Notes: generated by a model not told the origin, from the letters alone. DNA of 64,000 nucleotides from JABMQF01 sp964563755 (GCA_964563755.1 CAZLYC010000006.1:35887-99886), one strand, 5' to 3'; positions 41,551 through 50,845 are shown, numbered from the stretch's first letter. Made by a program: numbers and translations.

Positions 41551-44500
41551 ATGTCAAAAAAGAGGTATTTTCCGGCGAAGAAGGCCCAGCTGACGATGTT
41601 CATGCTGCTAGGCGTATTTCTTCTAGGCGTATTTGGGTTTGTGTGGTACATTGGCGGGAGGAGCGCTGAACTGCAGCTTGCAGGACCTACTGAGAAATTG
41701 ATAACTGACCTTATGAAGACCGGCGCTATACCTTATTATGTGACTGCCTGCCTTGAGAACGTATCAAAGGAAGCGGTTTTTCTCGTCGGCCAGCAGGGCG
41801 GCGATATATTCCAGTATGAGGGAGGAGTAGCTCCTAATCCTACAAGATACATACCTCTTAGCTATCCTGTGACATATGGCATATCCATGCCTGCGCTGCG
41901 GAATGATTCTGATTATCCTTTCCCTCCCGGCTATCCTGGAGGCAGGAAAAGGATGCAACAGGTGCCTTTTCTTAACTTTGGCCAGGAAGGACGTTTTGGT
42001 GATGTGAGCCTCAGGAGGCTTTGCGACACTTACGGTCCTAATTCTGCTTTCGCAGAGTATGTTTTCGGCAGGGGCGGAGAGACCATAACTCACACTTTCT
42101 GCCAGGCTCCATACATCTATGCTGATGCATTGTCGACGCAGTGGCAGATTACGCAGTACATAAAGAGCAAGGTGATAAACTGCTCAAACTGGACAGCGAT
42201 AAGGGAAGCCACAGGCTACAATGTGACTCCGACAGGAGAGGTGAATATAACTTTCAGGCTTGGATTGAATGATGTCTGGATTGACGCATATATACCTATA
42301 GAGATCAAGGTTGGCGGGCGCGAGCCGATATACACTATAGGAGATTTCCATACGAGACTGAATATCAGGCTTAAGAGGATAATGGAGCTTGCGTCTTATC
42401 TCGCTACAAGCGATTCTTTCAAGCTCAATTTTAACCTGAGCGACAACAGCATGCTTGACTATTTTTCAAGTGTCTGGGATACTAATATGCATGTGATGAT
42501 AGATACTCCTATGAAAGCTGCTGGAGTGTGGGAAGATATTGTCACGATAGAGGATTATGCGTCAGAGCTTTATGGCAAGAGTTATGTTTTCCGTTTTGCG
42601 CGTGCTAATCGTTATCCGACGCTTGACTGGCTGCACCACCAGACGAACTGGACAACTTTCGATTTCATATTGATGGAAAATGACACTATTGTTTTGAATC
42701 CTAATCCGCCGAATATAACCCTGAACAACAGGGAGGTTTCAGTGATATATGATCCGGATGAGGACAAACTGACTTATTATTACACTGGCTGGAAATCAAC
42801 CTGTGATGAGAAGTTCGATTTTGATTTTGGCATACCTCGTATTGAATGTTCAAAACCTGAACCGACGCATCCTTCGGCTTATTTTAAGTTTCCAAATCAG
42901 GGTGTCAGTTTAATTGATGAATTAATGCAGGTTGACAAAGCCTGGAAGACGCTTCCAATGTGGATTGCATATAATACTAACTCAGCAGGAGACCCGGTGC
43001 GGGATGACGATGCTTATCCTCCGACGATGCCTCTTGCGTGGACATCATCTGAAGAGTATCTGTTAACTCAGAGGAACGCGACGTATATTGCTTCGCATGA
43101 CGATATCGGGCCTCACAATGTTACAATCTGGGTCTGTGATGAAGCAGGGCTTTGTGATTTCCAGGTTGTACGCCTTATGATATTTGATTATCCTCAGCTG
43201 CAGCTGAACGGCTCGAATCCCTACAAAGATATACCTTATGACCGTGCCTCGGTCGAGGATTTCTACAGGCTGTCCGCTGAAGGTACTACTGCATATTACT
43301 CTCCATTATTAGGCTACATGTTCAAGGATAATGAGGAGCCGTTTGAGATAATAACCGCCCATCCTCTGCAGATTCTTGACCTTCCTCGTGCAGATACAGG
43401 CATCGAAAGAGACATCAGGTATATACATGAATACATGTTCAACCGTTCAAGGCTCTGCGAGGATTATCCTTATTGCCAGAGCGGAATCTACAATGTGTCG
43501 CTAGTGCACAGAATAAATCTATCAGTCACGATGATTGACGTACCGCCAAAGAGCATGGATGTTACAGTATACCAGTGCCTGCCGCACAGGAACGCAGATT
43601 CAAAGTTCCCCTGGCCTTACCAGGAGTCTGGAGTGGATCCTTACCTTTCGACGCATACCTGCTGTTCTCCTGGTTCAATTTTCAACCTGACAGTAAGAGT
43701 TCCTGAAGACCTTGAAGACGGCCAAGCATTCCTTCCTGACGAATTCAGAGATAAGACCGAGAAGATAAGAGTATTAGGTCCTGATGGGACAGAGAGATAT
43801 TCCTATGGACCGCAACTGACAAACGCGGGAACCGCTATAGTTGTAGAAGATGGCATCATAAAGATAACATTCTCCCCGAACGACGCGCCAGGAGAATACC
43901 AGGTGGAGCAGTCTGCAAGGATTGATACAGAAGAAGACAATGAGTTCTATATAGATTATCCTTGGGGAACATGGATGCCGGTCTCAAAGACCTGCTATGG
44001 AGGCGTGCCTTTCATCGGTGTTAAATCAAGGTTCCTTGCTGAAGATGCTTCGACTGATCCAATAATGGGAGAGACTAGCACTTTTGACACGGCTGTTTCA
44101 AGCAATAATGAAATCTATAATGATATTACCATGATGAAGTTCACGCGATTCTGCTCAGGTACAAGAGGTAACATATGTAATGGGATTGCCACAAGAATAC
44201 TCTCAATAGTTGGCAGCTGTACAGACCTTAATGAAACAAAAGGAGAGATTGAAAGCTGCAAAGGCGCAAGCCCTGCGCTCATAATCAACCAGACGCCAAC
44301 AGTCAGGCCAGGTCTTACATGCGTTGCGGATGACAGCGCGTGCGGCGAAGACGGCAAGTGCATAGACGGCAAATGCTACGACAGGGAAGATTACATGAAC
44401 TGCGTGCAGTATCCAATCACATATCAGGGAGTGCCCTACAAGTCATTCGAGCAGGCCTTCAACGTCACAAGACGCGACGGCACAGAGCCTAATGGAACAT

Positions 44501-45657
44501 GCAATGCTATATGGACTTGCAGTGATTCTCGTGAAGCGTATAATGTAGATAACACTGCAGGGCAATTCCTCCTTAAACGCGGCACTTGTGAAGCCAATGG
44601 TGGAACCTGCAGCAGGGCAATTACTGCAGAAAGTAAGGATTGCAACGACTACAATGGCTGGTCAGACACCAGTATGACGACAAGGTTCTGCAGAAAGAAC
44701 GGAGACCATCTTTACACAAGCGAATTCGACTGCAAGGCAGCAGTAATGCCAAGACCTGAAAAGGATGCGCATTGCGAATTGAACCAAAGCTCGCAGCTTG
44801 ATCCGGATACGGGTTCTGCACTATGTGAAGCCTGCAATCGTGCTCCAGGAACTGAAAAGATAACTTCAGGAGCTACAAATACGTACAGTACAAACAGACC
44901 TAATGATAGAAAATGCTGCGGTGATGATTTAGGAGAAGGAGGTTTCCCATATCCAACGATAGGCACTTCTAATATCGCTACAAGCACAACAACAGCCAAC
45001 GCAGGTAAATACGGCAATGAAATTTGCGATGACTACTACAACAATGACAAGACCAAAGAAATAGATAACGATTGCAACGGACTTCCAAACTGCAGAGACA
45101 GTCGTTGCTATACTGTGACTTCTACAAAACCCCGTCCAGATAAAGGACCCCGGGGGAGTTTCTGCTGCCACGCTACAACTGATTGTACAACAGCACTCCA
45201 AGAATCAAACACCGCATATCTGGCCTGCAATGCAGAAAAAGAATGTGACTGCAAGAGCATTGGTGCTGGAGCAATAAATGCAGGCAGACAGGATTCAAAC
45301 AACAATCCATACAGAAGCATAAGTTACACGACGACATTCAAAACTTGCGTGGCTGCTCCTGAGACAAACGATGACTTATACGGAGATAGATTTGTTAACA
45401 TAACTGGCATAACTTCGGGAAGGACATACTCTTTTAGTCTGACAACTCAAGATATAATTCCAGGATCTAATTGTGTAACAAATATAGAAGCATATGTTTT
45501 CAAGTCTTCTACAGGAAGTGCAGATACAGCTAAAGTTAAACAAAATCAACCACAAACGTATACTGCTTCAGGCACATACTTTGTGATAGGGTTCAAAAAT
45601 GGTCTTAGTGATTTAAGAAAAGACTGTCTGGTAACGCTGACCGTCACCCAACAGTGA
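41551..45657 (+). CDS. Very large surface protein with prepilin-like (class III) signal
   Basis: 1368 residues. The N-terminus FPAKKAQLTMFMLLGVFLLGVFGFVWY has basic residues, Ala, then Gln at +1 before the hydrophobic helix, the form cut by archaeal prepilin peptidases. The next 150 residues include YVTACLENVSKEAVFLVGQQGG, seen in many archaeal membrane-anchored proteins. The middle contains at least two cadherin-like domains (YDPDEDKLTYYYTGW; HNVTIWVCDEAGLCDFQV). The last third is Cys-rich with EGF-like spacing (CVADDSACGEDGKCIDGKC; CNDYNGWSD; CDCKSIGAGA). There is no C-terminal helix, so it is anchored only by its N-terminus. It begins 20 bases after the subtilase gene and is probably co-transcribed. 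Codon usage turns A-rich after about 44100, suggesting a variable or exchanged C-terminal part. Confidence 0.85.
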   Translation: MSKKRYFPAKKAQLTMFMLLGVFLLGVFGFVWYIGGRSAELQLAGPTEKLITDLMKTGAIPYYVTACLENVSKEAVFLVGQQGGDIFQYEGGVAPNPTRYIPLSYPVTYGISMPALRNDSDYPFPPGYPGGRKRMQQVPFLNFGQEGRFGDVSLRRLCDTYGPNSAFAEYVFGRGGETITHTFCQAPYIYADALSTQWQITQYIKSKVINCSNWTAIREATGYNVTPTGEVNITFRLGLNDVWIDAYIPIEIKVGGREPIYTIGDFHTRLNIRLKRIMELASYLATSDSFKLNFNLSDNSMLDYFSSVWDTNMHVMIDTPMKAAGVWEDIVTIEDYASELYGKSYVFRFARANRYPTLDWLHHQTNWTTFDFILMENDTIVLNPNPPNITLNNREVSVIYDPDEDKLTYYYTGWKSTCDEKFDFDFGIPRIECSKPEPTHPSAYFKFPNQGVSLIDELMQVDKAWKTLPMWIAYNTNSAGDPVRDDDAYPPTMPLAWTSSEEYLLTQRNATYIASHDDIGPHNVTIWVCDEAGLCDFQVVRLMIFDYPQLQLNGSNPYKDIPYDRASVEDFYRLSAEGTTAYYSPLLGYMFKDNEEPFEIITAHPLQILDLPRADTGIERDIRYIHEYMFNRSRLCEDYPYCQSGIYNVSLVHRINLSVTMIDVPPKSMDVTVYQCLPHRNADSKFPWPYQESGVDPYLSTHTCCSPGSIFNLTVRVPEDLEDGQAFLPDEFRDKTEKIRVLGPDGTERYSYGPQLTNAGTAIVVEDGIIKITFSPNDAPGEYQVEQSARIDTEEDNEFYIDYPWGTWMPVSKTCYGGVPFIGVKSRFLAEDASTDPIMGETSTFDTAVSSNNEIYNDITMMKFTRFCSGTRGNICNGIATRILSIVGSCTDLNETKGEIESCKGASPALIINQTPTVRPGLTCVADDSACGEDGKCIDGKCYDREDYMNCVQYPITYQGVPYKSFEQAFNVTRRDGTEPNGTCNAIWTCSDSREAYNVDNTAGQFLLKRGTCEANGGTCSRAITAESKDCNDYNGWSDTSMTTRFCRKNGDHLYTSEFDCKAAVMPRPEKDAHCELNQSSQLDPDTGSALCEACNRAPGTEKITSGATNTYSTNRPNDRKCCGDDLGEGGFPYPTIGTSNIATSTTTANAGKYGNEICDDYYNNDKTKEIDNDCNGLPNCRDSRCYTVTSTKPRPDKGPRGSFCCHATTDCTTALQESNTAYLACNAEKECDCKSIGAGAINAGRQDSNNNPYRSISYTTTFKTCVAAPETNDDLYGDRFVNITGITSGRTYSFSLTTQDIIPGSNCVTNIEAYVFKSSTGSADTAKVKQNQPQTYTASGTYFVIGFKNGLSDLRKDCLVTLTVTQQ

Positions 45658-45677
45658 AGTTAGTATAAGAAAAAAGA

Positions 45678-46829
45678 TTATGGTGCTTGGCTGTCGTATT
45701 TTACCTGTGCGAAGTCGACAGTGCATGACGAATACACATCGCTTACTTTTGTTCCACCATTATAATGTTCGTGCGATGCTTTTTCTGCTGAGGTCAATGC
45801 GTTTATTGCTCCCTGAACGCAATCCTTGTTTACGTCGAGAACATAGTCTGCTACTGCAGAGTTGGTTGGTTTCAGGTTCTCGTTGTATCCTGTTCCACAA
45901 GTTTGCGCAACAGCATCGATTGAAGTCTCAGGAAGAAGCAGTTCATTATTGCTTCCGCCGCTGCAATGTAGAGTGAGAGTTGACCTGTGTTCATCGACAG
46001 GAATTGTAAAAGTATAAGGGTCACTTATGAGAGTTCCATTGCTACACTTGGCAGTGAAGTTATGAAGTCCGACATCGCTTGCCTCCATCGCTCTCAATGC
46101 TCCAATTGCACCGTTACTACCTATGCCTGCTCCAGTCAAGTCGCTTGTTAATGTCCAGTTTCCGTATAGGTCTCCGCCTTCAGGGTCTGTCCCATTGCAT
46201 TGCATTGCAAAATTCGTGCCAACACTTGCAAAATCAACCCAGCAACCAACAACATACGGCTTCTGCTGTACTTGTTCTCCCATCAGTTTTCCCGTCCTCT
46301 GTGTCTTTGTCTCGAGTCCGTCTGCGTCTGTTGCTATGTATTCGATTGTGAAGTTGCTTCCTGTTGGGCTTGCTGTTATTCCCGTTGTTGGGAATGAATG
46401 TGAATATGTCTGTCCGCCTGTCACGTTTCCGAAGTCGTGTGTAACGACAGTGTCGCCGCTAGAAATTCCAGCAGTGCCGTCATTATCGACAGTCAAAACA
46501 TAAGTCATCTCTACAGAGTCTCCATCAGGATCGACAGGAGCAGTAGATGAAGCAGCTATGTTATCACCAACATCATAAGAAGTGTTATTCGCAGGTAAAA
46601 CAGAGCCTTCAGCAAATGCTGAAGGTGGATGATTGACAGGTGTGCAGTCAGTGACGCAATCATTGTCGCCGTCATCGCCGCCGTTTGTCTTTCCAGAACC
46701 ACAGCCAGAATAAGCAAGTGCAGAAAGGCCAATCATAGCAGCCGAAACGTAAGGCGCGATTGTCTTTCTTATCTTAGTCAAAAGACCATTAGAAGAATCA
46801 TTTGAAACGATGTTTTCCAGGTTTTTCAT
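45678..46829 (-). CDS. Probable lipoprotein with Ig/cadherin-like domains
   Basis: About 383 residues. ATG 46829 is chosen over 46853 because AAGGAGGAT lies eight bases upstream. The signal is long and ends in ALAYSGC, a lipobox-like site, followed by a Gly/Asp-rich linker (GGDDGDNDCVTDC). Two or three beta domains follow, with DPDGDSVEMTYVL, TDADGLETKTQ and TDPEGGDLYGNWTL as calcium-type turns, and a Cys-containing C-terminal region without a membrane helix. It probably sits on the outer face of the membrane. Convergent with the prepilin-like giant (20-bp gap) and transcribed from the promoter at 46886-46901, sharing that element with the first surface gene of the window. Confidence 0.75.
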   Translation of the reverse strand: MKNLENIVSNDSSNGLLTKIRKTIAPYVSAAMIGLSALAYSGCGSGKTNGGDDGDNDCVTDCTPVNHPPSAFAEGSVLPANNTSYDVGDNIAASSTAPVDPDGDSVEMTYVLTVDNDGTAGISSGDTVVTHDFGNVTGGQTYSHSFPTTGITASPTGSNFTIEYIATDADGLETKTQRTGKLMGEQVQQKPYVVGCWVDFASVGTNFAMQCNGTDPEGGDLYGNWTLTSDLTGAGIGSNGAIGALRAMEASDVGLHNFTAKCSNGTLISDPYTFTIPVDEHRSTLTLHCSGGSNNELLLPETSIDAVAQTCGTGYNENLKPTNSAVADYVLDVNKDCVQGAINALTSAEKASHEHYNGGTKVSDVYSSCTVDFAQVKYDSQAP

Positions 46830-46885
46830 TTTGAATATCCTCCTTATAGACAAATAGTATTAAAGGGCATTAAAATAAGCACCGA

Positions 46886-46901
46886 TATTTAAATCTTTCG
46901 T
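46886..46901 (-). promoter_or_regulatory. BRE/TATA promoter of the lipoprotein gene
   Basis: Minus-strand ACGAAAGATTTAAATA, identical over 16 bases to 2825-2840. It predicts a transcription start near 46866 and a leader of about 37 nt ending in AAGGAGGAT. Confidence 0.6.
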
Positions 46902-46973
46902 TTTGTTGTCATTATAGAGTGGTGATAAAAACAAAAGAAATATTTAAATAGTATATCTGAGACATACTAATAT

Positions 46974-47525
46974 ATGGCGAGCCCGAGCAAGGAAGATAGT
47001 GTACTGAAATTAATATTAGAAAACAGCCCTTTGAAAGAATGGCATTTTGAGGATATAGTAAAAGAAGCTAACGTCACAAGAGCAGTAGCAAACAAGTGGC
47101 TTAGGAAATATGTAAAAGATGGTTTGATAGAAAGGATAAAAGAGGAAGGCAAGTTTCCCTATTTCACAGCAGGAAGCGAGAACCCCGTCTACAGATCAAA
47201 AAAGAGAGCATATGCCATTGGACTTCTACATGAAAGCGGTCTGATGCCTAAACTTCTATCGATGAAGGATGCAAAGACAGTCATCCTGTTCGGGAGCATT
47301 GCGAGAGGAGACTGGTACAAGGATTCAGATATAGATATTTTTGTTTTCGGAGATATTTCAGATTTTAACAAGAAAGTTTATGAAGCGAAACTGAGTAGAC
47401 ATATAGAGCTGCATATCTTCCGGAGTGAAGAGGATATAAAAGAAGTTAAGACTGGCCTGATGAAAAATGTGATTAATGGTTACGTCGTGAAAGGCCAGAT
47501 ACAAGACATAGCAGAGGTTGCGTGA
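46974..47525 (+). CDS. Winged-helix plus MNT nucleotidyltransferase (antitoxin-like)
   Basis: 183 residues. Residues 5-70 form a winged helix (HFEDIVKEANVTRAVANKWLRKYVKDGLIERI). Residues 95-150 form a minimal nucleotidyltransferase: VILFGSIARGDWYKDSDIDIFVF with the GS-x-A-R-G and D-x-D motifs, then HIELHIF with the third acidic position. In MNT/HEPN pairs the MNT protein neutralises the HEPN RNase, in known cases by AMP-ylating it. Fusion to a DNA-binding winged helix suggests it also represses its own promoter. The TATA (TATTTAAATAG, about 46943) lies close to the start. The next gene begins at the base after its stop. Confidence 0.85.
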   Translation: MASPSKEDSVLKLILENSPLKEWHFEDIVKEANVTRAVANKWLRKYVKDGLIERIKEEGKFPYFTAGSENPVYRSKKRAYAIGLLHESGLMPKLLSMKDAKTVILFGSIARGDWYKDSDIDIFVFGDISDFNKKVYEAKLSRHIELHIFRSEEDIKEVKTGLMKNVINGYVVKGQIQDIAEVA

Positions 47526-47993
47526 ATGAAAATAGATATTGATGATTTGGATGAAACGTATCAGCTATGTAAGAAGACTGGAAATATCAAAGAGAAAACA
47601 ACAGACATCGAACTTATAAAATCATTGAAGACCGTTGCTGAAAAAGGCATTGATTTCATCAACAACAGGTCAGAAGGAATTACTAAAGACAGCACTGACT
47701 GGACATTTGTATTCAGGGACTATTATGAAGCGTTAAGAGGATTGATAGAAGCATATCTCCTGTTTGACTGCGTATCAGCGGACAATCATCAATGCAAGAA
47801 TGCGTACATCTGCTTCAAGCATCCGGAGCTTGAGCTTGATTGGGAGTTTCTTGAGACAATAAGACTGAAGCGTAATGCGATAAATTACAGAGGGCAATTG
47901 CTGAAGCACGATGACTGGAAAGGGTTTAAGCTTAAGTTCGAATTGCACATTGCTGCGTTGAAGAGAGAGATTGAGAAAAAACTAATTTCTTAA
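47526..47993 (+). CDS. HEPN-domain protein (toxin-like partner)
   Basis: 155 residues, all helical. The central helix FVFRDYYEALRGLIEAYLLFD and the late LETIRLKRNAINYRGQLL match HEPN proteins. The usual catalytic R-x4-6-H motif is not intact: RNAINYRG has Tyr where His is often found, as in several DUF86/HEPN relatives. It may be a weakened RNase or a non-catalytic partner. It follows the MNT gene without a gap. Confidence 0.75.
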   Translation: MKIDIDDLDETYQLCKKTGNIKEKTTDIELIKSLKTVAEKGIDFINNRSEGITKDSTDWTFVFRDYYEALRGLIEAYLLFDCVSADNHQCKNAYICFKHPELELDWEFLETIRLKRNAINYRGQLLKHDDWKGFKLKFELHIAALKREIEKKLIS

Positions 47994-48062
47994 ATATTTA
48001 ACTATTAATAAGTGGTAATAAAACAGAAAATTATTTAAAGAACTTCTAAAAAAGCAAAAAGA

Positions 48063-48428
48063 ATGGAGGAGCTTAAGACTATCTTAGAGATACTCATCCT
48101 TGGCAGCGCAGCCTATGCTGGATTCAGATACATCAATGATCGCAGGCAGCGCATGACTCTTGATGATGATGGAGTCAAGTTCCTGAATGACCTTAAAAAT
48201 GACCTGAAAGCAGAGCGCGACAGGGTCAAAGGAGTCATAGAACATTCTGATAAGCTCGAAGATTTAGAGTACGCGATAAGCAAGATTGAGAAGTGCGACA
48301 TAAGTCCTGGTTCAAGAGTGCACATGAAGGATTTCAGGGCAGCTTACATCGTCGCTAACAATTACAGGATAGGCTACTTCAAGGATTCTAATCACGAGTT
48401 AGAAAGGAAATACATAAGGGAGCTATAA
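48063..48428 (+). CDS. Small membrane-anchored helical protein, copy 1
   Basis: 121 residues: an N-terminal hydrophobic helix (LKTILEILILGSAAYAGFRYI) and then a charged helical domain (DDDGVKFLNDLKNDLKAERDRV; LEYAISKIEKCDISPG). A similar arrangement is found in the next gene, one base after this stop, so the two look like a diverged duplication. No family recognised. The region 47994-48062 upstream contains ATTATTTAAAG as a likely TATA. Confidence 0.6.
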   Translation: MEELKTILEILILGSAAYAGFRYINDRRQRMTLDDDGVKFLNDLKNDLKAERDRVKGVIEHSDKLEDLEYAISKIEKCDISPGSRVHMKDFRAAYIVANNYRIGYFKDSNHELERKYIREL

Positions 48429-48429
48429 G

Positions 48430-48759
48430 ATGGACCCTATCGATGCTATAACCTTCGGCCTGACTGTTGTTGGCAGCTCTGCGTATGTGGTAAGAGCAGT
48501 CAGGGATATTTTCTTCAGGCATGAACTGAATGATAAAGACAGAAAATATCTCAGTGACCTTGAAGGGAAGATCAATTACAGGCTTGAGAGGATGGAACCA
48601 TTCAACAGCCTAAAGTATTCTGAGAATTACAGGAGGATAAGCCTCGCAAGGCAGCTTCTTAAGGAAGTTATAGAAGAGGAAAAACCTGTAAGCATCGCCA
48701 AGATAGAAGATATTCATATGCTATGCGCTGAGTATGGTATAATAAGAAAGAATGAATGA
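48430..48759 (+). CDS. Small membrane-anchored helical protein, copy 2
   Basis: 109 residues with the same plan as the preceding protein: short N-terminal hydrophobic segment (ITFGLTVVGSSAYVVRAVRDI), then LNDKDRKYLSDLEGKINYRLERM, and a final KIEDIHMLCAEYGI that parallels MKDFRAAYIVANNY. Similarity is by layout and a few positions only. It converges on eif2g with a one-base gap, so there is no room for a separate terminator. Confidence 0.6.
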   Translation: MDPIDAITFGLTVVGSSAYVVRAVRDIFFRHELNDKDRKYLSDLEGKINYRLERMEPFNSLKYSENYRRISLARQLLKEVIEEEKPVSIAKIEDIHMLCAEYGIIRKNE

Positions 48760-48760
48760 T

Positions 48761-50041
48761 TTACTTCATTATTCCGTAGCCAATCAGCCTGAATCTTGCG
48801 CCGAGCCTTCTTGATATCGTGACTCTGCTGCCGACCTCTGCACATATAGGTAATTTCAATGCACACGTGAAGCTGTTTTTATGTAAAGCAGTCACAACTC
48901 CGACTGTCGCTGCTGAGTTCACGTTAAGCATGAGTGGTTCTCCCATCTTTATCTGCTCTACAGCAAGGTCGTCTTTCGCTCCGACAACCCTTTCGAGCAG
49001 GTGTGTTTCAAGAGTTAGGGTGTGATGTACTCCTGGAAGTTTGCCTTCGAAACCTACGACGTTTCCTGTGAGGTAATCTGATTTGACTACCGCAGGGTCG
49101 AGGTCAGTGAGTATGCCTACAGATCCTCCCGGCACTATCTCAGGTACGCTCTCTCCGCCGGTCTTGAGGTCTACGACTTTTGTGAATATGGATTTCCATT
49201 GTTTTTTTCCGCCGAACTCAAATTGGTATCCTGGCCTTATCTCAAGCTTGTCTCCGACTTTTAGCTTGCCTTGGAACAAAGCGCCTCCCAAGACTCCGCC
49301 ATGAAGTTTTTCTATGTCGCTTCCTGGCCTGTTTATGTCGAAGCTTCTTGCTATGAAGAACATAGGGTCTTTTGTAGAGTCTCTCTGAGGTGTCTTTATG
49401 TATTCCTCTATAGCCTCGAGGAGCATGTCCATATTGACATTGTGTAATGCTGATATGGGTATGACCGGCGAGTTCTCATAGTCTGTGCCTTTTAGGAATG
49501 CCTTTATCTGCTCGTAGTTCTTTAATGCGTCTTCCTCTCTTACGAGGTCTATCTTGTTCTGCACGACTATGACATTCTTGACACCGATTATCTGCAGCGC
49601 CATGAGGTGCTCACGTGTCTGTGGCTGCGGGCATGTCTCGTTTGCTGATATTAAAAGCAGTGCGCCATCCATTATGGTTGCTCCGGCAAGCATTGTCGCC
49701 ATGAGCGATTCGTGTCCGGGTGCGTCGACAAAGCTTACCTTTCTTACAGGCACAGCCTCTCCTCCGCACTTGCATTCTTTCTTGACAGTAAGCATGCTGC
49801 ACTTTGAGCATTTGTGTATCACAGTATCTGCATAGCCGAGCCTTATCGTGATTCCTCTCTTGACTTCTTCAGAATGAGTGTCTGTCCACTTGCCTGAAAG
49901 CCTTTCAGTGAGCGTTGTCTTGCCGTGATCTACGTGACCGACTAGGCCGATGTTTATCTCCGGCTGTACTGCTATAGCAGAAGGCGCTGTCGTAGCAGCT
50001 GGCTTCTTCTTTGCTGTTGTTTCTTTTTTCGCTCGTGGCAT
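48761..50041 (-). CDS. eif2g: Translation initiation factor aIF2 gamma subunit
   Basis: 426 residues, normal length. GTPase motifs: G1 GLVGHVDHGKTTL (about residue 33), G2 RGITIRLGY, G3 DAPGHESLMATML, G4 NKIDLV. The zinc knuckle CSKCSMLTVKKECKC, diagnostic for the a/eIF2-gamma family, lies between G2 and G3. It binds Met-tRNAi and carries it to the small subunit with the alpha and beta subunits. The N-terminal ~25 residues are a Lys/Ala-rich extension (RAKKETTAKKKPAATTAP). Co-transcribed with rps6e (21-bp gap), a pairing also common in other archaea. Confidence 0.97.
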   Translation of the reverse strand: MPRAKKETTAKKKPAATTAPSAIAVQPEINIGLVGHVDHGKTTLTERLSGKWTDTHSEEVKRGITIRLGYADTVIHKCSKCSMLTVKKECKCGGEAVPVRKVSFVDAPGHESLMATMLAGATIMDGALLLISANETCPQPQTREHLMALQIIGVKNVIVVQNKIDLVREEDALKNYEQIKAFLKGTDYENSPVIPISALHNVNMDMLLEAIEEYIKTPQRDSTKDPMFFIARSFDINRPGSDIEKLHGGVLGGALFQGKLKVGDKLEIRPGYQFEFGGKKQWKSIFTKVVDLKTGGESVPEIVPGGSVGILTDLDPAVVKSDYLTGNVVGFEGKLPGVHHTLTLETHLLERVVGAKDDLAVEQIKMGEPLMLNVNSAATVGVVTALHKNSFTCALKLPICAEVGSRVTISRRLGARFRLIGYGIMK

Positions 50042-50062
50042 TTTGAATATGAAAAAAAGATT

Positions 50063-50716
50063 TTATATCTCTACATCGCTGTTGGACTTCTTGAGCTCGT
50101 CCTCAATCTCCTCTATCTCAGCGTCATCTTTCTTGAGCTCCTCTTCGTCCTTCTCGACTTCCTTGTCGATGTCTTCAGCTTCCTTGAGGACTTTCTCCTC
50201 TTTATCAGATAAGTCTGAGTCTTCTGCTGCAGGCGCTTCTTTCTTTGGAGCTGCTGCTTTCTTTTCTTTTGCAGGCTTCTCTGGCTTTGCTGCCTGTTCA
50301 GGTGTCTCTTCTCCAAATACTGGCTCCTTGCCTTTCTTCGTGCATTTCATGTTGACCTGGGCAGTCTTTGCGTGTATTGTGTTTCCGGCGACAGTCTTCT
50401 TCAGCCTCATGCCATCCATCGTTCGCCAGCCCTTCTTCTTAGGATTAGGTTTCCTTAGCTTGTTTGTGACTCCGATGCCTTTCACATCGATTATCTTCTT
50501 CCTTCCTACTCCAGTGATATCTACTCTCATGGGGAATCCTGCGTAGTCGCTTCCGCCTGTTATCACGAATTCAAATCCTGGAAGGCCGATGACTTCGCCT
50601 TTTATTGCGTCGCCTATCTTCTTTCCGAACAGGACTTTTGTAGAATCTTCTTTTAACTCTCTCTGGACTGATTTGCCCGTTTTAGGGTCAGAAAGCACTA
50701 GTTTAAAGTCTGGCAT
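50063..50716 (-). CDS. rps6e: 30S ribosomal protein S6e with acidic C-terminal extension
   Basis: 217 residues. Residues 1-125 are the S6e fold (MPDFKLVLSDPKTGKSVQRE; GLPGFEFVITGGSDYAGFPM; KGWRTMDGMRLKKTVAGNTI). The last 90 residues are a Lys/Ala then Glu/Asp low-complexity tail (KEKKAAAPKKEAPAAEDSDLS and onward), longer than in most archaeal S6e. GGAGG precedes the ATG and TTTATATA near 50805 gives a leader of about 65 nt. First gene of the rps6e-eif2g operon. Confidence 0.95.
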   Translation of the reverse strand: MPDFKLVLSDPKTGKSVQRELKEDSTKVLFGKKIGDAIKGEVIGLPGFEFVITGGSDYAGFPMRVDITGVGRKKIIDVKGIGVTNKLRKPNPKKKGWRTMDGMRLKKTVAGNTIHAKTAQVNMKCTKKGKEPVFGEETPEQAAKPEKPAKEKKAAAPKKEAPAAEDSDLSDKEEKVLKEAEDIDKEVEKDEEELKKDDAEIEEIEDELKKSNSDVEI

Positions 50717-50845
50717 TTTTGTTCCTCCCGAGGCCGATTTCCTTTTTAGGAGTCCCCTTTAACGGGTGCCTCAGCGATAATGTATCAGAAAAACTGGCAG
50801 GCGTATATAAAGGTTTTGGGTTATTGTTAAAGAAGTAAAAATAAG

